A stretch of 49,696 nt of DNA from assembly GCA_030728405.1 (NCBI GenBank), contig JANQZS010000099.1, positions 15,281 to 64,976 on the forward strand, written 5' to 3'. This DNA comes from Candidatus Nanopelagicales bacterium. GTDB taxonomy: Bacteria; Actinomycetota; Actinomycetes; S36-B12. Positions 18,866 to 28,134 of this stretch are shown in pieces. Within the stretch, counting starts at the first letter, position 1. Each line of letters opens with the position of its first letter. The translations under genes and the position numbers were made by a program. The notes under the pieces were generated by a model. That model was not told where the DNA came from and ran no database searches. It worked only from the letters and a program-made list of their open reading frames with translations.

Positions 18866-20848
18866 ATTCCCGACTCGGATCAACTCACCCTGATCGGTTC
18901 GCCTTCCCGAAAGGCAAAACCGGTAAAGGTGGCTGAGGCGATTGCTGCCATCGACCCGGTAGCGGTGGTGCGCATTGATACCCCGGTGCCACATCTGGAT
19001 CGGGACTTTGATTACTCAGTTCCAGCTCGGTGGTCGGATCTAGCTGTTGTGGGGGCTCGCGTTCGGGTTCGATTCGCCGGTCGATTGATGGATGCCTGCA
19101 TTGTTCGACGAGAACCCACGTCAGACCTTGCTGTCCTCAAACCCATCGACCGCGTTGTCGGCACCGTGCCGATGTGCACCCCGGAAACTCTGCAGTTGAT
19201 TTCGGCAACTGCGCACCGTTACGCGGGAACCCTGTGGGATGTGATGCGAACAGCTGTGCCGCCGCGGGATGCCCGTGCAGAGGCAGTGTTGCCAGAGGTG
19301 AGTGACTGGCGCAGCTCATCGGCTGTCACTGAGTCCACCTGGTCGGGCATATCGCACAGTGCGGGCTTGATGAAGCGGATCGAGGGGGCAGAACCGGTCA
19401 GAGCGGCCTGGAACAGCGTGCCCGGAACTTCCTGGACCGAGCAGGTAGCCGAGTTGATCAATCAAGTGACTGCAACTGAATCCGGTTCGGTGTTGGTGTT
19501 GGTACCGGATGTGAGCGATGTGGAGCGCGTGTGTCGTGCAATTCCGGATGCATGTGATGCCGGTGCGGTGGCGGTCATCGGTGCACACGTGGGCCCGCAA
19601 GCTCGATATGCAGCTTTTCTTCGCGCCATGTTCGGAGCTGCGCGCATAGTCGTAGGTACTCGCACCGCTGCTTTCACACCCATGCCTGACCTGCGGCTCA
19701 TAGTCATGTGGGATGACGGAGATGATGTGTACGCCGATCCGCATGCGCCCTATTGGGATGCGCGCGAGGTCGCAGCTCTTAGATCACATCTTGCCAACTG
19801 CCATCTACTCGTAGGTGGACCAGCGCGCACGGTGGTTGTGCAGCAGTGGTGTGAGTCTGGATGGGCAACATCACTCGCCCCAGAAAAGAGCGTTCTTGCT
19901 GCAGTTGCCCCTCGAGTGCAGGCCGTCGAGCCAGATGATTTCAAAAAAGACGAGGCTGCGGCGTACGCCCGGATTCCCAGTGCCGCATGGCAGGTAGCGC
20001 AAACTGGGCTTAAGGCCGGACCTGTTCTTGTGCAGGTGGCCCGTCGAGGTTATGTGCCGCTCTTGGCGTGTCAGAAGTGTCGAACTCCTGCAGAGTGTTC
20101 CTGTGGGGGAGCCTTCGCACTCGTTGCTGGTTCGTCAATCCCGGTGTGTTCGCGGTGTGGCTCACTCGCGTCGAGTTGGCGGTGTAGCCATTGCGGTGGG
20201 AGCGATCTTCGGGCGATGTCCGTCGGTGTCGAGCGCACGGCTGAAGAACTAGGCAGAGCATTTCCTGGGGTTCGGATTATTTGGTCGCAGGCCGAGCACA
20301 TGGTGCGCGAGGTCTCCGCTGAGCCCGCACTCGTTGTTGCTACACCCGGAGCTGAGCCCGAGGCCGCAACTGGCTACGAAGCCGTGATTTTGCTTGACGC
20401 TCATTGGGCCGGAACAGGTCTTGGTGCGGGGGAGGCCCAGGTGCGCAGGTGGTTCCATGCTGTCGCCCTTGCTCGGCCAAAGGCGCAGGTTATGGTCACC
20501 GCTCCCATTAACTCGGCCACTGTTCAGGCATTAGTGCGATGGGATTCGGTGTGGTTCGCAGCGCGCGAACTGGGTGAACGCAGAGTTACCGGGTTACCCC
20601 CGGCTAGCCGGGTTGCGGCGCTTGAAGGCGATGCCACCTCGGTTCGAGAGGTGGAGCAGTCGATCGAGGTCGCGCACCGAACGTTAGGGCCGGTGGAATT
20701 GGGTGAGGAGAAAGTTCGTCTACTCGTTCTCGTTGACCGGGCTCATGGGACGGTGCTCAGTGAAGAACTCATGCGGATCTCGGTGCGTCGATCTGCCGAT
20801 AAGGCTGCGGCAAAGGTGAATGTGCAGCTTGACCCGCGGGAGTTGTGA
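18866..20848 (+). CDS. priA: Primosomal protein N' (PriA), probably without helicase activity
   Basis: Replication-restart factor. About 660 residues. N-terminal 3'-DNA-binding domain (VVRIDTPVPHLDRDFDYSVP) and eight zinc-binding cysteines (402, 405, 411, 413, 428, 431, 440, 443) are kept. The helicase motifs are not: no GxxGxGKT exists, and the place of DEEH reads WDDGDD. Actinobacterial PriA proteins are known to lack these motifs. Start: the frame runs back into metK (ATGs at 18707, 18743, 18761), but AGGGGG (18855-18860) sits 5 bases before an in-frame ATT at 18866, and conserved sequence (DQLTLIG) begins soon after. GTG 18929 is a shorter option. Confidence 0.85.
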   Translation: MPDSDQLTLIGSPSRKAKPVKVAEAIAAIDPVAVVRIDTPVPHLDRDFDYSVPARWSDLAVVGARVRVRFAGRLMDACIVRREPTSDLAVLKPIDRVVGTVPMCTPETLQLISATAHRYAGTLWDVMRTAVPPRDARAEAVLPEVSDWRSSSAVTESTWSGISHSAGLMKRIEGAEPVRAAWNSVPGTSWTEQVAELINQVTATESGSVLVLVPDVSDVERVCRAIPDACDAGAVAVIGAHVGPQARYAAFLRAMFGAARIVVGTRTAAFTPMPDLRLIVMWDDGDDVYADPHAPYWDAREVAALRSHLANCHLLVGGPARTVVVQQWCESGWATSLAPEKSVLAAVAPRVQAVEPDDFKKDEAAAYARIPSAAWQVAQTGLKAGPVLVQVARRGYVPLLACQKCRTPAECSCGGAFALVAGSSIPVCSRCGSLASSWRCSHCGGSDLRAMSVGVERTAEELGRAFPGVRIIWSQAEHMVREVSAEPALVVATPGAEPEAATGYEAVILLDAHWAGTGLGAGEAQVRRWFHAVALARPKAQVMVTAPINSATVQALVRWDSVWFAARELGERRVTGLPPASRVAALEGDATSVREVEQSIEVAHRTLGPVELGEEKVRLLVLVDRAHGTVLSEELMRISVRRSADKAAAKVNVQLDPREL

Positions 20849-20877
20849 GCCCAGGCTGGTTTCCAACGGAGCGGACC

Positions 20878-20889
20878 TAGAATGGTCAT
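20878..20889 (+). promoter_or_regulatory. Putative leaderless -10 box of def
   Basis: TAGAAT (20878-20883) ends 6 bases before the def ATG, with no Shine-Dalgarno between. This fits a transcript that begins at the start codon. Confidence 0.55.
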
Positions 20890-21435
20890 ATGCCCGTGCA
20901 GCCCATTAGGTTTTTTGGAGACCCAGTGCTGCGCACTCCGGCAGCCGAAGTCACCACCTTCGACAAAGAACTTCGCAAGCTCGTCGCAGATCTCACCGAC
21001 ACCATGATGGATGCCCCTGGGGTCGGACTCGCAGCCCCGCAAATAGGGGTGTCTTTGCGGGTCTTCACATATTGGGTCGATGAGGAACCGGGTCACCTGA
21101 TCAACCCCAATCTAGATCTTTCCGAAGAAGTGGAAGAAGGCGATGAAGGCTGTCTCTCCATTCCTGATCTGTCCTATCCCACATCGAGGTCCCTGAGTGT
21201 TGTAGCGAAAGGGATGAATATGCACGGCGAGCCGGTGGTGATTGAGGGCAGCGATCTACTCGCCCGGTGCGTGCAGCACGAGACTGATCACCTTGACGGC
21301 ATCATGTTCATTGATCGGCTTGATGCTGCGACCAGAAAGATTGCGATGAAAGATATTCGCGAATCTGAGTGGTTCGCCGAGGAACCGGCCACCGTCAAGA
21401 TCAGTCCGCACCCGATCTCGCAGCGCTGGCTCTAA
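20890..21435 (+). CDS. def: Peptide deformylase
   Basis: Removes the formyl group from nascent proteins, working with Fmt next door. 181 residues with the three family motifs: GVGLAAPQIG, EGCLSIP (metal ligand Cys88) and QHETDHLDG (His130, Glu131, His134). Lies 41 bases after priA and 7 bases before fmt. The start is fixed by the conserved N-terminus VQPIRFFGDPVLR and a TANNNT box just upstream. Confidence 0.97.
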   Translation: MPVQPIRFFGDPVLRTPAAEVTTFDKELRKLVADLTDTMMDAPGVGLAAPQIGVSLRVFTYWVDEEPGHLINPNLDLSEEVEEGDEGCLSIPDLSYPTSRSLSVVAKGMNMHGEPVVIEGSDLLARCVQHETDHLDGIMFIDRLDAATRKIAMKDIRESEWFAEEPATVKISPHPISQRWL

Positions 21436-21442
21436 TGTCGTT

Positions 21443-22387
21443 ATGCGCCTGATCTTTGCCGGAACGCCTTCTCCTGCTGTTGTGGCTTTGGAGGCTTTGC
21501 TTGCCTCGCACCATGAAATTGTTGCGGTGGTCACACGCCCAGATGCCCCTGCGGGTAGAGGAAGAACGCTGGTGCCGAGTCCGGTTTCGGAATTGGCCAG
21601 CTCGCGTGGAATCGAAGTCCTCACACCGACATCACCGGGAGATCCTGATTTCATTTCCAGGTTCACAGAGTTCGCGCCAGATTGCGCTCCGATCGTTGCT
21701 TTCGGCGGTCTGATCACGCCCGCTTTGCTCAATGTTCCAAAGTTTGGCTGGGTGAATCTGCACTTTTCGCTGTTGCCCAGATGGCGGGGTGCGGCGCCAG
21801 TGCAACATGCGATGTGGAATGGCGATGATGTAACGGGCGCCACAACCTTCGTATTGGAGCAGGGGCTAGATACGGGGCCAATTCTGGGTCAGGTCATCGA
21901 GGAGATTGACCCACGAGATACATCGGGGGCGTTGCTGGAGCGGCTCTCTGTGGTGGGTGCACAACTTTTGGTCGACACCCTCGACTCTCTCGAAAACGGA
22001 ACTGCGAGGGCCATTGAACAAAGTAGTGACGGAGTCACAACGGCCCCAAAGATCACTGTGGCAGATGCGCAGATTGACTGGCGCAGTGATGCGGAGTCAA
22101 TCGACCGGCAGATTCGCGCCTGCACACCTCATCCCGGTGCATGGACCTCGTGGGGAGATCAGCGAATCAAGATTGGTCCTGTGTCTGCTTCAGCTCAGAT
22201 GGTTGAAGTGAGTCTCTGTGCTCCAGGTAGCGCTCCAGGTAGCGCTGCGTTGATTGGCCATCACGTGGTGGTTGCCACCGGCGGTATGCCGGTGCAATTG
22301 GGTCTTGTGCAACCACCCGGAAAGAAGTTAATGCCAGCGATTGACTGGTGGAGAGGCTTGAGGTCAGAAGATGTCATCTTCACCTGA
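21443..22387 (+). CDS. fmt: Methionyl-tRNA formyltransferase
   Basis: Formylates initiator Met-tRNA with 10-formyl-tetrahydrofolate. 314 residues. The formyl-transferase domain has FAGTPSPAVVALEAL and the catalytic region NLHFSLLPRWRGAAPVQHA; the C-terminal tRNA-binding domain starts near 205. A 12-base tandem duplication in the C-terminal domain adds APGS twice. The gene overlaps rsmB by 17 bases. Confidence 0.97.
   Translation: MRLIFAGTPSPAVVALEALLASHHEIVAVVTRPDAPAGRGRTLVPSPVSELASSRGIEVLTPTSPGDPDFISRFTEFAPDCAPIVAFGGLITPALLNVPKFGWVNLHFSLLPRWRGAAPVQHAMWNGDDVTGATTFVLEQGLDTGPILGQVIEEIDPRDTSGALLERLSVVGAQLLVDTLDSLENGTARAIEQSSDGVTTAPKITVADAQIDWRSDAESIDRQIRACTPHPGAWTSWGDQRIKIGPVSASAQMVEVSLCAPGSAPGSAALIGHHVVVATGGMPVQLGLVQPPGKKLMPAIDWWRGLRSEDVIFT
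22221..22244 (+). repeat. 12-base tandem duplication inside fmt
   Basis: CTCCAGGTAGCG occurs twice in a row. It keeps the reading frame and duplicates four residues (APGS) in a variable loop of the C-terminal domain. Confidence 0.85.
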
Positions 22388-23735
22388 TGCACCGCGGCTT
22401 GCCGCCATGGAAATGTTTCGTGCGGTGCGCGATGACCAAGCGTATGCGAACCTATTGATGCCGTCGCTGTTAGAAAAATTCGGGCTAGATGGTCGCGATG
22501 CTGCATTTGCTACGGAATTGGCATATGGCTCAATGCGAATGCAGGGCTTGTACGACGCGATCCTGGCTCGTTGTTCAAAAAGGGCCATGGCTGACATCGA
22601 ACCCGGAGTCCACGACGCCCTGATTCTGGGCGCCCATCAACTGTTGAGCATGCGGGTCCCAGATCATGCCGCGGTTGACACCTCATGTGCTCTTGTCCGG
22701 GCTGTTGGCGCCCATGCGCGCGCCGACCTGCGTGCAGGTTTTGTGAACGCCGTATTGCGTTGTGTCGCTAAGCGGGATCTTGATGAGTGGCTCATTGAGT
22801 TGGGCATCGACAACGCATCAACGGATGCTCAATTGGCTGTTCGCTATTCCCACCCCGAGTGGATCGTGACTGCGATGCGTGCTGCCAGAGGCGAGCGAGG
22901 TGAAGTTGCGGCGTTACTCGCCGCCGACAACGAGGCTGCCCGCCCAGCATTGGCGGTTCTCGAAGGCGACCGCAGAGAAGTCCTTGATCAACCCGGCGTC
23001 AGCATTGGTCAGTGGTCGGAGTGCGCTGTGATCGTGGATTCTGGGGTACCTGGGCTGGTGCCTGCAGTACGAGCAGGTCGAGCCATCGTGCAAGACGAAG
23101 GCAGCCAATTGGTCACTCAAGCACTCATGCTGGTGCCGGTTCCTGGACCCGAATCGGCCTGGCTTGATATGTGTGCAGGTCCTGGCGGCAAAGCTCGTCT
23201 GCTGGCTTCGCGACGACCCTCGCCGTCGATCCACCTCACAGCATGTGAAATGCACCCGCATCGCGCAGAGCTAGTCCGTGAGGCACTTCTGCGGGGCAAC
23301 CCAGATTCAGGCACCTTCGATGTAGTGGTGGGCGATGCCCGTACCCGGCCGTGGGGTAATCGAACTTTTGACCGAATCTTGGTCGACGCACCCTGCACAG
23401 GCTTGGGGGCATTACGCAGAAGGCCCGAAGCGCGATGGCGCAAATCCCACGAGGATGTCACTGAGTTAGCTGGTCTGCAGCGCGGGTTGCTCAATGCCGC
23501 CATCGACAGTCTTCGCAAGGACGGCGTTGTTGCCTACGTAACGTGCTCACCGCATCTTCGAGAAACAGTCGACATCGTCGACGATATCGTGATGCGTAGA
23601 GACGACATCGAAGTTATTGATGCCCGACCGTACCTGCCAGGTGTACCCGATCTGGGTGATGGTCCCACGGTGCAGTTGTGGCCCGATGTCCATGGCACTG
23701 ATGCGATGTTCCTCGCTTTGATCAGGCGCGTCTAA
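22371..23735 (+). CDS. rsmB: 16S rRNA (cytosine-967-C5) methyltransferase
   Basis: Methylates cytosine 967 of 16S rRNA. 454 residues: N-terminal NusB-like RNA-binding domain (1-150, with AFATELAYGSMRMQGLYDAIL), then a Rossmann methyltransferase domain with the SAM motif DMCAGPGGK, motif IV DAPCTGLG (Cys342) and motif VI TCSPH (Cys392, the nucleophile). The ATG lies inside the end of fmt, giving translational coupling; fmt-rsmB is the usual order. Confidence 0.95.
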   Translation: MSSSPDAPRLAAMEMFRAVRDDQAYANLLMPSLLEKFGLDGRDAAFATELAYGSMRMQGLYDAILARCSKRAMADIEPGVHDALILGAHQLLSMRVPDHAAVDTSCALVRAVGAHARADLRAGFVNAVLRCVAKRDLDEWLIELGIDNASTDAQLAVRYSHPEWIVTAMRAARGERGEVAALLAADNEAARPALAVLEGDRREVLDQPGVSIGQWSECAVIVDSGVPGLVPAVRAGRAIVQDEGSQLVTQALMLVPVPGPESAWLDMCAGPGGKARLLASRRPSPSIHLTACEMHPHRAELVREALLRGNPDSGTFDVVVGDARTRPWGNRTFDRILVDAPCTGLGALRRRPEARWRKSHEDVTELAGLQRGLLNAAIDSLRKDGVVAYVTCSPHLRETVDIVDDIVMRRDDIEVIDARPYLPGVPDLGDGPTVQLWPDVHGTDAMFLALIRRV

Positions 23736-23756
23736 GCCCACAACAATCGCCGCGAG

Positions 23757-23769
23757 TAGGCTTGTACAT
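23757..23769 (+). promoter_or_regulatory. Putative leaderless -10 box of rpe
   Basis: TAGGCT (23757-23762) ends 7 bases before the GTG start of rpe, with no ribosome-binding site between them. It would also drive the downstream rib genes. Confidence 0.5.
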
Positions 23770-24435
23770 GTGGGTGTTCTGATGTCGCCAAGTGTTCTTG
23801 ACTGTGACCTCACGCGCCTGCATGATGAAATCAGTCGCGTATCAAATGTCGCGGACATGATCCATCTCGATGTCATGGACAACCATTTTGTCCCAAATCT
23901 CACGTTCGGCCTACCCATCGTTCGTAAGGTGATTAGTGAATGTTCGATCCCAGCTGATTGCCATTTGATGATTGATGATCCTGATAGGTGGGCGCCGGAA
24001 TATGCTGAAGCGGGTGCTTACAGCGTCACCTTTCATGTGGAGGCAGCGACCGATCCCATTCGGGTAGCCCGGGATATTCGCGCAGCGGGTGCGCGCTGTG
24101 GTGTGGCGGTAAAACCTGGAACCTCTGCCAACGCCATTGAGGATCTGCTGCCTTTCGTCGACATGGTTTTGGTCATGACGGTTGAGCCTGGTTTTGGCGG
24201 TCAGTCATTTATGGCCGATCAATTGGCGAAGGTGTCAACCATTCGGTCCTGGGTCAATAAGTCAGGTGCAGACATCTGGGTTCAGGTTGATGGGGGTGTT
24301 GGGCCCTCCACAATCGAACAATGCGCGGAAGCAGGTGCAAACGTGTTTGTTGCTGGTTCGGCTGTCTATCGTTCACCAGATCCCGCAGCCATGGTCACCG
24401 CTCTTCGCTCGATGGCAGAACTTTCCAGCGCGTGA
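23770..24435 (+). CDS. rpe: Ribulose-phosphate 3-epimerase
   Basis: Interconverts ribulose 5-phosphate and xylulose 5-phosphate; ribulose 5-phosphate is also a riboflavin precursor. 221 residues of TIM-barrel: SPSVLDCDLTRL, MIHLDVMDNHFVPNLTFG (metal-binding His and Asp), CHLMIDDP, MTVEPGFGGQSF and VDGGVGPSTI. The GTG at 23770 is the only start that fits; the ATG two bases earlier is in a frame that stops at once. ribD begins inside its stop codon. Confidence 0.97.
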   Translation: MGVLMSPSVLDCDLTRLHDEISRVSNVADMIHLDVMDNHFVPNLTFGLPIVRKVISECSIPADCHLMIDDPDRWAPEYAEAGAYSVTFHVEAATDPIRVARDIRAAGARCGVAVKPGTSANAIEDLLPFVDMVLVMTVEPGFGGQSFMADQLAKVSTIRSWVNKSGADIWVQVDGGVGPSTIEQCAEAGANVFVAGSAVYRSPDPAAMVTALRSMAELSSA

Positions 24436-25451
24436 ATCACTTCGATCCTCCGGCGCAGTGGCTCGCCCACATGCGTTCTGCACTGCTACTTGCAACGGAC
24501 CCGAGCGCACCTCGGGGTGAAAATCCGCGGGTCGGTTGCGTGATCGTTGATGACAGTGGTCATGTTGTCGGTACTGGGTTTCACCTCGGGGCTGGAACGG
24601 CTCACGCGGAAGTGGTGGCTCTTGCTGTCGCGGGGGAACAGGCACAGGGTGCAACAGCATTTGTGACTGTGGAACCATGCCGGCACTCCGGGCGAACCGG
24701 TCCGTGCACTCAGGCGCTCATCGAAGCTGGCGTGAGTCGGGTCGTGATTGCGATGCTTGATCCCACGGAGCAGGCGGGGGGCGGTTCGGCAGAACTTGAG
24801 GCCGCTGGCATCGAAGTATTCAACGGGGTCCTGGAAGCTGAATCAAGCGCCATCAACGCCGAATGGGTATTTGCATATCGAACTGGTCGACCTTTTGTGA
24901 TTGCTAAAACGGCGATGAGTCTTGACGGACGAGTTGCCGGACCGGGTGGCTCGCCTCTCGCCATCAGTGGTCCCGACTCTTTGAAGTTTGCCCATGCATG
25001 CCGGTCTGAAGTTCAGGCGATACTCGTGGGGACCGGAACCGTACTTGCAGATGATCCTGAGTTGTCGATCAGACATGGAGCAACGATCGCGGGTGAACCG
25101 CCCCTGCGGGTCGTAGTTGGGGGGCGTTCAGTCCCGCCCAATGCTCGAATTCGAAACGATGCCGCTCCCACGTGGATTGCCGGAGCTATGTCCCCGCAGG
25201 CGGTCTTGACCGAACTCTTCAGTCGCGGAGTGCGAAGTGTGCTTATTGAGGGCGGCCCGCACCTGCTTCAGTCCTTTGTGGACGCAGATCTCGTAGACCG
25301 ATTTCTGTGGTTCATTGCACCAATTCTCATTGGCGAAGGCCCCACGGCACTCAATGCCATGGAAGGAGCAGTGGGAGTCAATGTGCAGTCGGTTCGCATG
25401 CTCGGGGAGGATATGTGCATCACCGCCGAACCTCGGCGGCCCAGCACCTGA
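24432..25451 (+). CDS. ribD: Bifunctional riboflavin deaminase / reductase
   Basis: Second and third steps of riboflavin synthesis from GTP. 339 residues. The N-terminal deaminase has zinc ligands His58 (HAE, with catalytic Glu60), Cys83 and Cys92 in EPCRHSGRTGPC; the C-terminal reductase starts near AKTAMSLDGRVA and includes VGTGTVLADDPEL and LIEGGPHLLQ. GTG 24432 overlaps the rpe stop (GTGA) and gives the expected N-terminus; the open frame further upstream is inside rpe. Confidence 0.96.
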   Translation: MNHFDPPAQWLAHMRSALLLATDPSAPRGENPRVGCVIVDDSGHVVGTGFHLGAGTAHAEVVALAVAGEQAQGATAFVTVEPCRHSGRTGPCTQALIEAGVSRVVIAMLDPTEQAGGGSAELEAAGIEVFNGVLEAESSAINAEWVFAYRTGRPFVIAKTAMSLDGRVAGPGGSPLAISGPDSLKFAHACRSEVQAILVGTGTVLADDPELSIRHGATIAGEPPLRVVVGGRSVPPNARIRNDAAPTWIAGAMSPQAVLTELFSRGVRSVLIEGGPHLLQSFVDADLVDRFLWFIAPILIGEGPTALNAMEGAVGVNVQSVRMLGEDMCITAEPRRPST

Positions 25452-25468
25452 TCAATTCAAGGAGTGAC

Positions 25469-26065
25469 GTGTTCACTGGCATCGTCGAGGAGATTGGCAT
25501 CGTGGAGGCCATTGAGCCTCTGGATCAAGCCTCGCGGATTCGAATCCGAGGGCCAATCGTCACCTCCGATGTACAGCCGGGCGACTCCATCTCGGTCAAC
25601 GGGGTGTGCCTCACTGTCGTTGACCCTGTGGAGGGCACTTTCGCGGCCGACGTGATGGCTGAAACGCTGTCGAGGAGTTCCTTGGCTGCCATTGAGGTTG
25701 GCGCGGCGGTCAACTTAGAGCGAGCCGCACGGGTCGATAGTCGATTAGGCGGGCACATTGTTCAGGGCCATGTGGACGGGATCGGACACATCTCAGGTAT
25801 TCAGCAGCAAGAGAATTGGACCTTGATGACCATTGAACTTCCCCATGAGTTAAGTCGTTACCTCGTCGAGAAGGGCTCCATCACCGTCGACGGAGTTTCG
25901 TTGACAGTGGTCTCTGTCACTCCCCATGAGTTCGTCATTTCCTTAATACCCACCACTCTGGCGGAGACCACCCTCGGATCTAAATCGACGGGGGATACGG
26001 TGAACCTTGAAGTGGACGTCATCGCCAAGTATGTCGAGAAAATGCTGGAAGGGAGGGTCGGATGA
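25469..26065 (+). CDS. ribE: Riboflavin synthase, alpha subunit
   Basis: Dismutates two lumazine molecules to riboflavin. 198 residues forming two lumazine-binding repeats: [10 protein letters not shown] and NGVCLTV in the first, [12 protein letters not shown] and DGVSLTV in the second. GTG 25469 follows AAGGAG (25459-25464) and restores the invariant MFTGI start. Its stop overlaps the ATG of ribBA. Confidence 0.97.
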   Translation: MFTGIVEEIGIVEAIEPLDQASRIRIRGPIVTSDVQPGDSISVNGVCLTVVDPVEGTFAADVMAETLSRSSLAAIEVGAAVNLERAARVDSRLGGHIVQGHVDGIGHISGIQQQENWTLMTIELPHELSRYLVEKGSITVDGVSLTVVSVTPHEFVISLIPTTLAETTLGSKSTGDTVNLEVDVIAKYVEKMLEGRVG

Positions 26066-27378
26066 TTCCCGCTGAAGAGTTGTTCGCTGGAGAGCCAACC
26101 GCATCCGACTCGGCTATCGCGGTTTTGCGCAACAGAAGTCACTCCTCCGACGACGGTGTCGAGTTAGACACCATCGAGAGTGCTCTTGATGAACTGCGAA
26201 AAGGACGACCGATCCTCGTCATTGATGATGCAGATCGTGAAAATGAAGGCGATATGATCTTCGCTGCCCAATTGGCCACCCCCGAAATCGTCGGCCTCAT
26301 GATCCGCCACACATCGGGCTACATCTGTGTGGGTATGACAGGCGAAGACCTCGACCGGTTGGGACTCCCGCCGATGACCGCGGTCAATGAAGACCGCAAA
26401 CAGACCGCGTACGCGGTTTCGGTTGATGCCCGCGATGTCAAAACGACGGGTATTTCTGCCGAGGATCGGGCGCGCACCATCAAAGTTCTTAGTGATTCAT
26501 CGACCGAGCCGTATGACCTCACCCGCCCCGGCCACGTCATGCCACTGAGGGCTGTTCCGGGAGGCATTTTGCGCCGGCCGGGTCACACTGAAGCCGCCGT
26601 AGACCTCACCCGACTTGCCGGGTTGAACCCCGCGGGCGCACTGTGCGAAATGGTCAACGACGACGGCACCATGATGAACGCGGTCCAGTGCCGTGAGTTT
26701 GCCGATGACCACGGTTTGGTTCTCATCTCAATCGCCGATCTCATTCGCTTTCGTCGTCGTGTCGAGTCCCAGGTCACGCGTGTCACCGAAACCCTGCTTC
26801 CTACTGAATTCGGAGACTTCGCGGCCTTCGGCTTCCGCAGCGAGGTTGATGGAACAGAACATGTGGCACTTGTCGTTGGCGACATTGGCGACGGTGAGTC
26901 TGTGCTCGTCCGGGTGCACTCGGAGTGTTTGACCGGCGACGTCTTCGGCTCTTTGCGGTGCGATTGTGGTCCGCAATTGCACGTTGCCATGCAAAGAATC
27001 GCTGCGGAAGGTCGTGGCGTCGTTCTCTATGTCAAAGGTCATGAAGGTCGGGGGATTGGACTTCTGGACAAACTGCGGGCATACACCCTGCAAGACGGTG
27101 GTCTCGATACCGTTGATGCAAACATTGAACTCGGCCTTCCCGCAGATGCGCGTGACTATGGAACTGGTGCGCAGATATTGGTCGATCTGGGCGTGCGCAG
27201 CATGCGGCTGCTCACAAATAATCCAGCCAAACGGGCCGGACTTGAGGGCTACGGACTTTCGATCATCGATCGAGTGCCACTCGTGGTCGGTCACAACGAC
27301 GTCAACCGGGATTATTTGGATACAAAGGTGCGGCGAATGTCGCACGACTTTGCTGCTGACCAGGAGATAGTCGAATGA
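26062..27378 (+). CDS. ribBA: Bifunctional dihydroxybutanone-phosphate synthase / GTP cyclohydrolase II
   Basis: Supplies both branches of riboflavin synthesis. 438 residues. RibB half (about 30-235) has [16 protein letters not shown] and GHTEAAVDL; RibA half (about 245-430) has [18 protein letters not shown] with the zinc cysteines, GRGIGL, and DYGTGAQIL. Both catalytic halves look intact, unlike fused proteins in which one half has decayed. The first 30 residues are a poorly conserved leader. Overlaps ribE and ribH by four bases each. Confidence 0.97.
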   Translation: MIPAEELFAGEPTASDSAIAVLRNRSHSSDDGVELDTIESALDELRKGRPILVIDDADRENEGDMIFAAQLATPEIVGLMIRHTSGYICVGMTGEDLDRLGLPPMTAVNEDRKQTAYAVSVDARDVKTTGISAEDRARTIKVLSDSSTEPYDLTRPGHVMPLRAVPGGILRRPGHTEAAVDLTRLAGLNPAGALCEMVNDDGTMMNAVQCREFADDHGLVLISIADLIRFRRRVESQVTRVTETLLPTEFGDFAAFGFRSEVDGTEHVALVVGDIGDGESVLVRVHSECLTGDVFGSLRCDCGPQLHVAMQRIAAEGRGVVLYVKGHEGRGIGLLDKLRAYTLQDGGLDTVDANIELGLPADARDYGTGAQILVDLGVRSMRLLTNNPAKRAGLEGYGLSIIDRVPLVVGHNDVNRDYLDTKVRRMSHDFAADQEIVE

Positions 27379-27851
27379 GCGGCCTTGGCTCACCCATTAT
27401 TGAACTTGATGCGAGTGGGATGCAGATTGCGCTGATCGCAGCATCGTGGCACGACCAGGTGATGGATGGTTTGATCGCGGGAGCATTGCGCGCTGCCGAT
27501 CAGATGGGCGCCGTGGCGCAAGTCTGGCGAGTCCCAGGATCCTTTGAACTCCCACTGATCGCACAACAGGCAGCCTTAAGTGGGAAATTCGAAGCAGTCG
27601 TTGCACTGGGAGTGATCATCAGAGGTGGCACCCCGCACTTCGAATACGTGAGCTCTGCGGCAACCGATGGGCTCAATCGGGTGGCACTTGATACGAACGT
27701 GCCCGTGGGCTTTGGCCTCTTGACATGTGACGATGAGGCGCAGGCACTGGATCGAGCCGGCCTCACCGATTCCCGAGAAGACAAGGGCGCCGAGGCCACC
27801 ATGGCTGCAGTGAGTGCGGCTCTCGTGCTCCGCGATCTGCGCTCACTCTAG
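27375..27851 (+). CDS. ribH: 6,7-dimethyl-8-ribityllumazine synthase
   Basis: Forms the lumazine used by RibE; family members assemble into 5-mer or 60-mer shells. 158 residues with [26 protein letters not shown] (catalytic His) and [11 protein letters not shown] overlaps the ribBA stop. The TAG stop also supplies the first bases of the -10 box for hisE. Confidence 0.97.
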   Translation: MSGLGSPIIELDASGMQIALIAASWHDQVMDGLIAGALRAADQMGAVAQVWRVPGSFELPLIAQQAALSGKFEAVVALGVIIRGGTPHFEYVSSAATDGLNRVALDTNVPVGFGLLTCDDEAQALDRAGLTDSREDKGAEATMAAVSAALVLRDLRSL

Positions 27852-27860
27852 GGTTGGCCC
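27849..27860 (+). promoter_or_regulatory. Putative leaderless -10 box of hisE
   Basis: TAGGGT (27849-27854) includes the ribH stop codon and ends 6 bases before the hisE ATG. No ribosome-binding site lies between. Confidence 0.5.
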
Positions 27861-28124
27861 ATGAAGACCTTTGACGAGTTGTTCGCTGAACTCACTGCGA
27901 AGGTGGCCGCCAGTGATCCGCAATCGGGAACAGTGCGCCTCGTTGAGCAGGGCGTTCACGCGATTGGCAAGAAAGTTGTCGAAGAAGCATCGGAAGTGTG
28001 GATGGCCGCCGAACATGAAGGGCGCGAGCGCTCCGCTGAGGAAATATCTCAACTTCTTTATCACGTGCAAGTACTTATGATCGCCAAAGGCATCAGCCTT
28101 GATGATGTCTACCAACAACTTTAG
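27861..28124 (+). CDS. hisE: Phosphoribosyl-ATP pyrophosphatase
   Basis: Second step of histidine synthesis. 87 residues, the whole length of this all-helical family; [18 protein letters not shown] and [16 protein letters not shown] carry the acidic metal-binding residues. Stands alone from HisI, as in most actinobacteria, and is paired with hisG. Confidence 0.95.
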   Translation: MKTFDELFAELTAKVAASDPQSGTVRLVEQGVHAIGKKVVEEASEVWMAAEHEGRERSAEEISQLLYHVQVLMIAKGISLDDVYQQL

Positions 28125-28134
28125 GAGTATTACG

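Noticed and set aside
23736-24440. FMN riboswitch for the rib genes
   Set aside because: No RFN-element sequence before rpe, in rpe or before ribD; ribD starts inside the rpe stop.
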